DNA from: Actinomycetota bacterium
GTDB lineage: Bacteria; Actinomycetota; Thermoleophilia; Gaiellales; Gaiellaceae
Length of the DNA stretch: 64,000 nucleotides
Assembly (NCBI GenBank): GCA_013816245.1
Contig: JACDEU010000001.1
Coordinates: forward strand, 170,744 to 234,743
Reading direction: 5' to 3'
Below are positions 59,191 through 64,000 of this stretch, in pieces. Each line of letters starts with the position of its first letter. Position 1 is the first letter of the stretch. The translations under genes and the position numbers were made by a program. The notes under the pieces are model-generated. The model did not search any database. It had not been told where the DNA came from and worked only from the letters and a program-made list of their open reading frames with translations.

Positions 59191-59984
59191 GCCGGGTCTG
59201 GCTCCGGGCGGCGGCCCTCGCACTTGCCGTCATCGGCGTGGTGGCCGGTCTGACGATCTACTACAGCTCCGAGAAGGTTCCGCGCTGTCTCGTTTCCGGG
59301 GTCGATACCTGGCGGCCGCCCAGGGATGCGGAAACGCATCGCTACGAGGTCGTCGTCCTCGACGGCTCCGCCTGCGTCTTTGACATGTCTCAGCAGCAGC
59401 GGCTTGTCGGTGCGCTCTCGCTGGCCGACACGAAGTGGCTCGCGGACGCAATCCCGTCAGCCTCGGACACGTTGAGGGTCGCTGACGGCGAGCACGCCGT
59501 CGTCTTCGAGACCAAGCGCGGCCTCCTTGGCGTGCGCGTGCTCGACCTGCGGACGCGGCGACAGGTCTACGTGGCGCGTTTCAAGGGCTTCACCTGGAAC
59601 CCGCGCTTCGGGCCGGACCCGCCGGCTCACGGCCTCTCGCTGGCGCCGGACCGGCCCGAGCTCTGGGTGCTCGACGCGCCGAACAGCGTCGTGCACCTCT
59701 TCGACGTGAGCGGGCTCCCGGGTCAGCCGCCGCGACGCATCGATGACATTCGTCTGACAAAGTCCATCTCCGGTGACGAGAGCCCCTGCGTGCGTGCATG
59801 CGGTCGCATCGGCTCGCTCCAGCACAGCGCAGACGGGAGGTTCGTGTACGTCGGGGATTCCGGCGACGTCATTGCCACCGAAACGCGTGAAGCCGTAGCG
59901 AACCTCGAAGCACTGCACAACTCAAGGGTGGCCTTCGAGCTCGACTGGATTGCCGGCAAGCCCGTATTTCCGGAACGCAGCTAG
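59187..59984 (+). CDS. Membrane-anchored YVTN/beta-propeller-like protein
   Basis: About 265 residues from GTG 59187 (overlapping the mqnB stop). N-terminal membrane helix WLRAAALALAVIGVVAGLTIY, then beta-rich blades: YEVVVLDGSACVFDMS, ELWVLDAPNSVVHLFDVSG and GRFVYVGDSGDVI, which resemble YVTN or lactonase propeller repeats. Several Cys (CLVSG, CVRACGR) suggest disulfides outside the membrane. Substrate unknown; likely transcribed with mqnB. Confidence 0.75.
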   Translation: MSRVWLRAAALALAVIGVVAGLTIYYSSEKVPRCLVSGVDTWRPPRDAETHRYEVVVLDGSACVFDMSQQQRLVGALSLADTKWLADAIPSASDTLRVADGEHAVVFETKRGLLGVRVLDLRTRRQVYVARFKGFTWNPRFGPDPPAHGLSLAPDRPELWVLDAPNSVVHLFDVSGLPGQPPRRIDDIRLTKSISGDESPCVRACGRIGSLQHSADGRFVYVGDSGDVIATETREAVANLEALHNSRVAFELDWIAGKPVFPERS

Positions 59985-59994
59985 ATTCGACGGC

Positions 59995-60744
59995 GTGCAC
60001 CGCACCGAGTTGCCGCCGCCGCTTCCTCCGGAGACCCGCACCGTCGGGCAGCTCGTCGCGGAAGCGCTCAAGCTCTACGCCGCCCGATTCTGGCCTTCGC
60101 TCGCTCTCGGCATCGGGCCGGCGATCGTGGGCGTCACGGACACCGAGCTCGACGGCGCCGCCAGGATCGCGGTCGTCCTCGTCGCGGGACCGCTTCTGCT
60201 CGCAGGCTCGTATGCCGGGGCCGTCGCGCTCGTGCGCCCGATCGGACGCGGAAGCTCCGTGCCCGTCGCGCTCTTGGTTGGCTTCGTCGCGTTTCTGCCG
60301 CTCTGCGTCTCCCGGCTCTGGATTTTTCCGGGGATCTATCTCGTGGCGCTCGGCTGGCTTGCGTTCATCGGCCTCGGAGTTCCGGCGGCGCTCGTCGAGC
60401 GGCGCGGCTTCGGCGATTCGATCAGGCGCGGGATCGAGCTCGCGCGTGCCGACTACGTTCACGCTCTCGGTTCGCTCGCGACGCTCGCGATCACGATCTT
60501 CCTCACCGGTCTCGTTCTCTTCTTCTCGCTGCGCGAGCTGAGCGACCAGGCGATCCGCGTCGCGGGATTGCTCGCGCTTGTCGTGCTCGCGCCGGTCTTC
60601 GTCCTCGGAGCGGCCGTGCTCTACGTCGACCAGGAAGCCCGAGTAGAGTCGAGCCCCCGACCGAGGAGGAAGCGCGATGCCGACTTACATTCTGCTTTCG
60701 AGCCTGACGGCACAGGGCGTTCAGACCCTGAAGTCGAACCCTGA
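59995..60744 (+). CDS. Multi-span membrane protein
   Basis: 249 residues from GTG 59995, ten bases after the previous stop. An N-terminal Pro-rich cytoplasmic segment (ELPPPLPPETRTVGQLVAEA), then five or six hydrophobic helices; the C-terminal 30 residues are charged and overlap the next gene by 68 bases. Such a long overlap is odd and could mean the natural stop lies earlier, with a frame error near 60640. Similar YciC-like glycerophosphoryl/DUF membrane proteins are common, but the family is not certain. Confidence 0.7.
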   Translation: MHRTELPPPLPPETRTVGQLVAEALKLYAARFWPSLALGIGPAIVGVTDTELDGAARIAVVLVAGPLLLAGSYAGAVALVRPIGRGSSVPVALLVGFVAFLPLCVSRLWIFPGIYLVALGWLAFIGLGVPAALVERRGFGDSIRRGIELARADYVHALGSLATLAITIFLTGLVLFFSLRELSDQAIRVAGLLALVVLAPVFVLGAAVLYVDQEARVESSPRPRRKRDADLHSAFEPDGTGRSDPEVEP

Positions 60745-60961
60745 CCGTCTCCGTGAGGTCAACAAGGACGTCGAGGAGCTCGGCGCCAAGGTGCTCCACC
60801 AGTGGGCGACGCTCGGGGACTACGACTTCGTGAACATCGTCGAGGCGCCCGACGCGGCGACGATCGCGCGTGTGTCCGTCTCGCTCGGCGCCCGCGGCAG
60901 CACGAAGATCCGCACGCTGACGGCGCTGTCGATCGACGAGTTTCTGCAGGCTCTCGGTTAG
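60677..60961 (+). CDS. GYD domain protein
   Basis: 94 residues. MPTYILLSSLTAQGVQTLKS, then ATLGDYDFVNIVEAPD carrying the GDYD motif, and KIRTLTALSIDEFLQAL match the small GYD family (PF08734), stand-alone ferredoxin-like fold proteins of unknown role. GAGGAAG precedes ATG 60677. Its stop overlaps that of the convergent small gene. Confidence 0.9.
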   Translation: MPTYILLSSLTAQGVQTLKSNPDRLREVNKDVEELGAKVLHQWATLGDYDFVNIVEAPDAATIARVSVSLGARGSTKIRTLTALSIDEFLQALG

Positions 60962-61200
60962 TCCGCGCGCTCGCGCAGAACCGAGATCCCCCAGGCGCGT
61001 CCCGACTCGAAGAGCTCGTCCGGGTCGATCTCATCTGCCCAGCCGAGGAAGTGCTTCTCGGAGTTGTCCTTGGTCGACCCGTACACGGCTCGCCGATTCG
61101 GGGGCTGGGCTACGGGCTCGATCGGCTCGCCGCGCTCTAGCGCGTCCAGCCGCGCCTGTGCTTCTTCCGCAACGGGGCCCTCTTCGTAACCGCGCGGCAT
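60958..61200 (-). CDS. Small hypothetical protein
   Basis: 80 residues from ATG 61200; upstream open frame is shadow of the ABC ATPase. Acidic first half (YEEGPVAEEAQARLDALERG), a central PPNRRAVYGSTKDNSEKHF, and an acidic end (ADEIDPDELFESGRAWG). No family recognised. It diverges from the ABC exporter genes with a 24-base gap. Confidence 0.65.
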   Translation of the reverse strand: MPRGYEEGPVAEEAQARLDALERGEPIEPVAQPPNRRAVYGSTKDNSEKHFLGWADEIDPDELFESGRAWGISVLRERAD

Positions 61201-61224
61201 GAGCGTGAGTGTACGCTCGGCGCC

Positions 61225-62067
61225 GTGCCCGCCGCGCTCGCCGTCAGCGGTCTCGTGAAGCGCTACGGCGCGGTCGACGCGCTCGTCGGCGTGGACCTCG
61301 AAGTCCGTGAGAGCGAGCTCGTCGGATTGCTGGGCCCGAACGGTGCCGGCAAGTCGACGCTCGTGAAGATCGCCTGCGGTCTCGTTCGGCCGACGTCGGG
61401 TCGCGCGGAGGTTTGCGGTGCGCGCGCGGGCGCGCGCGAGGCGCGCGCGGCCATGGGTTACCTCGCGGAGCTCTTCCGCTTTCCCGGGTGGATGACGGCG
61501 GACGAGTTGCTCGAGCTGCACCAGCGTCTCGCAGGCTCGCGCGGTGGTGAACGTGAGCGCATCGAACTGCTGGAGCTCGTTGGACTGGAGGAGGCGCGCA
61601 AGCGGGCAGTGGAGGCGATGTCGAAGGGAATGCAGCAACGGCTGGGGATCGCGCAGGCGCTCGTCGGATCACCGCGGCTGCTCTTGCTCGACGAGCCGAC
61701 GAGCGCGCTCGACCCCGTGGGGAGGCGAACGGTGCGCAAGCTGCTCGAGGAATTGCAGCGGCGCGGAGTGTCCGTCCTCCTCAACTCGCATCTGCTCAGC
61801 GAGATCGAGCTCGTGTGCGACCGGGTCGTGATTCTTCTTGGCGGGAGGGTCGTGTCGGCGGGAACGCCCGCCGAGCTTTCGCGTCCGCGCGGCGTCGAGA
61901 TCGAGACGAGCCAGGGGAAACGGACGTATCCGCAAGCCGGTCGGGAGGATGTTCCGAAGCTGATCGCCGACCTGGTGCGCGACGGTCAGGACGTGTACGG
62001 AGCGCGAGTCCTGACATCCACGCTCGAAGAGGTCTACGTCGAAGCGGTAGGGGGTGAGACGTCATGA
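61225..62067 (+). CDS. ABC exporter ATPase
   Basis: 280 residues from GTG 61225. Walker A GLLGPNGAGKSTLVKIA, signature MSKGMQQRLGIAQAL, Walker B LLLLDEPTSALDPVG and switch LLNSHLLSEIE. The short, single-domain form with a following six-helix permease resembles NosF/NosY-type and other ABC-2 exporters. It overlaps the permease start by four bases (ATGA). Confidence 0.92.
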   Translation: MPAALAVSGLVKRYGAVDALVGVDLEVRESELVGLLGPNGAGKSTLVKIACGLVRPTSGRAEVCGARAGAREARAAMGYLAELFRFPGWMTADELLELHQRLAGSRGGERERIELLELVGLEEARKRAVEAMSKGMQQRLGIAQALVGSPRLLLLDEPTSALDPVGRRTVRKLLEELQRRGVSVLLNSHLLSEIELVCDRVVILLGGRVVSAGTPAELSRPRGVEIETSQGKRTYPQAGREDVPKLIADLVRDGQDVYGARVLTSTLEEVYVEAVGGETS

Positions 62068-62915
62068 CCGCGGTGCTGACGATCGCCGGCTACGGCCTGC
62101 GCGAGGCGCTGCGGCGCAAGGTCTTCGTCGTCGTCTGCGTGCTGACCGCTGCGTTTCTCGCTTTGTACTGGCTCGGCGCGCGTTACGCGTTTCACCATGT
62201 GGAGGGTGTCGTTCCGCCCGCCGGCGTCGATGCGCGGACCTTTGCAGGTGCATTTCTGTTCGGCATGGCGATGTTCGCGACGCTCTTTCTCGGCGTCGTC
62301 CTGGCGATCTTTCTGACCCTCGGAACGGTGCGCGGCGACGCAGAGCGGAACTTGCTGCAACCACTCGTGGTCCGTCCGATCGGCCGGGCCACTCTGCTCG
62401 TCGCGCGTTTCCTCGGGGCGGCCGCCGTGTGTGTCCCGTATGTCCTGATCCTCTACTTCGCGGGGATGTTGCTCACCGGGCTCGAGGGGTCGTGGTGGCC
62501 GGACCGGATCGTGACGCCAGGCCTCGAGCTCGCCGCCGGTGTGCTCGTCGTGGCGGCTCTGTCCTTGCTCGGGTCCGTGTTTCTCAGCTCGATCGCGAAC
62601 GGCATCGCGGTGTTCATGGTGTTCGGCGCGGGGCTCGTGGCCGGGCTGCTCGGAAACATCGGGCACGTGCTCAACTCGAGCGGTCTCATTCATGCGGCGA
62701 AGATCGCCGCGTGGGCGATCCCGTTCGAAGCGCTCTACCAGGACGCGCTGCGGGCGATCACCGAGAAGACGTCGGGTTTGACCGGCTTCCTGCTCCGGCT
62801 CGGTCCGTTCGGAGGCGCGGAGCAGGGCGGCATCGGGCTGCGTCTCTGGGTCGTGGCGTATCTCGTGATCGTGGGGGCGATCGCGATCGCCGGCTTCGCC
62901 CGGCGCGACCTCTAG
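62064..62915 (+). CDS. ABC-2 type permease
   Basis: 283 residues, six hydrophobic helices with long extracellular loop 1 (HHVEGVVPPAGVDARTFAG). RGDAERNLLQPLVVRPIGRATLLVARFLGA is the typical cytoplasmic coupling region of NosY-like permeases. Pairs with the preceding ATPase. Substrate unknown: drug, lipid or cofactor export are all possible. Confidence 0.9.
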   Translation: MTAVLTIAGYGLREALRRKVFVVVCVLTAAFLALYWLGARYAFHHVEGVVPPAGVDARTFAGAFLFGMAMFATLFLGVVLAIFLTLGTVRGDAERNLLQPLVVRPIGRATLLVARFLGAAAVCVPYVLILYFAGMLLTGLEGSWWPDRIVTPGLELAAGVLVVAALSLLGSVFLSSIANGIAVFMVFGAGLVAGLLGNIGHVLNSSGLIHAAKIAAWAIPFEALYQDALRAITEKTSGLTGFLLRLGPFGGAEQGGIGLRLWVVAYLVIVGAIAIAGFARRDL

Positions 62916-63085
62916 CGAGCACCTGTCCGAATTCCGAACGGGACCGCGGCGTGCCGCCCTCGAACATAAGCCGCGTTCGGCCGTCAGCCGTGTCCGCGCG
63001 ATCCCAGTGTGGAAAGAAGGTCACACATTCGTCACACCCATCCCGGCCAAAGGCGACCAGCCCAGGACCTGTCGTAGCGGGACAT

Positions 63086-63104
63086 GTCGGGGACAGTCCC
63101 CGAC
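63086..63104. repeat. GTCGGGGAC-A-GTCCCCGAC palindrome
   Basis: A perfect 9+1+9 palindrome in the convergent gap between the ABC permease and psuG. It could act as a two-way terminator or a REP-like element; a TGTC/GACA core is shared with the other palindromes. Confidence 0.6.
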
Positions 63105-63136
63105 GTGGCTCCCGCGCACACGTGCGGCGCGGACGG

Positions 63137-64000
63137 TTAAGAGGACACGACCGCTACGTCCGCGGCCAGGCCGGCGTTTGCGACCACGAGCTCTCGGTTC
63201 GCCGCCAGTGTTCGGCCCCCGCTTCGCTCGTGCAGGAACGAGAGGACGAACGGGGTCACCGCCTGGCCCCTGACGTTTCGGCGTTCGGCCTCGGCCAGCG
63301 CTTCCTCGATCAGCGGCTCGACGTCGTCGAGGCTTCGGTCCGGTGGACGCGCGAGCAGTAACCCGCCTCCGCCGAGCTCCCAGTGTGCGCGCGCGACGCG
63401 CGCAGCTTCCTCCGCGGACTCGACGCGCGCCGGAACCGCCGGCCCCCCGTGCGCGGTGTAGAAGAGCGGCAGTTCGTCCGTGCGAAACCCCAGCACCGGC
63501 ACGCCGAGTGTCTCGAGGAGCTCGAGCGTCGCGGGGACATCGAGCAGCGACTTGATTCCTGCAGAGACGACGAGCGCCGGCGTGCGGGCGAGCTCCCCGA
63601 GATCCGCGGACACGTCGGGCGGGTGAGGAAAGCCGCGATGCACGCCCCCGATCCCGCCGGTGCCCATGAACCGGATACCGGCCGCACGGCACACTGCGAG
63701 CGTCCCACCGACCGTCGTCGCGCCGACCGCACGCTGCGCCACACACGCAGCGAGATCGCGCGGCCCCACCTTGCGCGCGCCCGCGTCAAAACGCGTCAGC
63801 TCGTCCTCGGTGAGCCCGACCCGGATCTCGCCGTTGAGCACACCGATCGTCGCGGGCACCGCGCCTGCCTCGCGCACACGCCGCTCCGACTCGAGCCCAA
63901 CACTGACGCCTTCTCCTGCGGGGAAGCCGTGAGCGATCAGCGTCGTCTCGAGCGCGACGACCGCAGGAGCTTCGCGAACCTCATCCGAGACCACGATCAC
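63137..64000 (-). CDS. psuG: Pseudouridine-5'-phosphate glycosidase (may extend past window)
   Basis: 287 residues to the window edge. Starts at GTG 64000 with SDEVREAP-VVALETT, the usual N-terminus of this family, so this may be the full gene. ESERRVREAGAVPATIGVLNG, GPRDLAACVAQ, MGTGGIGGVHRG and the catalytic Lys in SAGIKSLLDVPAT are intact; the C-terminal residues TPFVLSFLHERSGGRTLAANR are typical. It splits pseudouridine-5'-phosphate to uracil and ribose-5-phosphate. No psuK or transporter is visible. Confidence 0.92.
   Translation of the reverse strand: MIVVSDEVREAPAVVALETTLIAHGFPAGEGVSVGLESERRVREAGAVPATIGVLNGEIRVGLTEDELTRFDAGARKVGPRDLAACVAQRAVGATTVGGTLAVCRAAGIRFMGTGGIGGVHRGFPHPPDVSADLGELARTPALVVSAGIKSLLDVPATLELLETLGVPVLGFRTDELPLFYTAHGGPAVPARVESAEEAARVARAHWELGGGGLLLARPPDRSLDDVEPLIEEALAEAERRNVRGQAVTPFVLSFLHERSGGRTLAANRELVVANAGLAADVAVVSS

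Noticed and set aside
1-64000. Prophage, IS element or defence island
   Set aside because: No transposase, integrase, phage structural or restriction gene was recognised anywhere in the window.

Overview
The window is GC-rich bacterial chromosome. It has many GTG/TTG starts, long antisense shadow frames, and short operons joined by 4-base stop/start overlaps. The gene content points to a soil or groundwater Actinomycetota, most likely Thermoleophilia (Gaiellales/Solirubrobacterales-like); the class is an inference. Supporting genes are a dnaK-grpE-dnaJ-hspR-clpB heat-shock cluster, inositol-1-phosphate synthase with a CDP-alcohol phosphatidyltransferase, a futalosine-type nucleosidase, DUF2630 and HYR/PD40 surface-protein debris.

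Layout. 0-8.2 kb: HD-GYP and GGDEF signalling proteins (c-di-GMP turnover), a coiled-coil protein, a secreted hydrolase fused to an alpha/alpha-barrel domain, a broken proline-rich/NNPNAGG-repeat protein, a two-domain CHRD protein and a histidine-kinase remnant. 8.2-16 kb: a nitrilase diverging from a complete Dpp/Opp-type peptide ABC transporter (two permeases, two ATPases, binding protein), closed by a convergent M24 peptidase. 16-22 kb: an alcohol dehydrogenase that has lost its N-terminal catalytic segment, a GNAT/acyl-CoA-synthetase fusion, a membrane-anchored NirK-like copper protein, a phosphoesterase and a frameshifted rpmE. 22-27 kb: stress-type small proteins, a fabF remnant, membrane proteins, tRNA-Ala(TGC), very small genes, a zincin and a rhomboid protease. 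27-32 kb: an ornithine carbamoyltransferase / carbamate kinase / COG2403 GTPase-like operon and an HEXXH peptidase. 32-41.6 kb: YjbQ, a secreted phosphoesterase, an RlmD/TrmA-type methyltransferase, a Tat-exported flavoprotein, a candidate presenilin-like membrane protease, a uracil-DNA-glycosylase-like protein, a glycosyltransferase-PHP fusion and a PhoX-like protein. 41.6-46.5 kb: an inositol-lipid locus (ino1, CDP-alcohol phosphotransferase, Aur1-like PAP2) plus moaA. 46.6-54.5 kb: a Gly-rich repeat protein, a DMT permease and the heat-shock operon. 54.5-64 kb: a cupin, a PNPOx / Tat subunit / GMC oxidoreductase operon, an MqnB-like nucleosidase with membrane proteins, a GYD protein, an ABC exporter and psuG.

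Three points deserve attention. First, ino1 and the phosphatidyltransferase gene each carry a pair of the same 16-bp palindrome (ATMGCA-N4-TGCKAT) placed identically over the -10 region, which suggests a dedicated regulator of inositol-phospholipid synthesis. Second, the protein at 36920-37672 carries D...GLPD...PALP motifs in predicted membrane segments, the signature order of presenilin/SPP proteases. Third, six separate one-base deletions break four otherwise well-conserved reading frames, including rpmE. This looks more like residual sequence error than gene decay and should be resolved before any of these genes is called a pseudogene.
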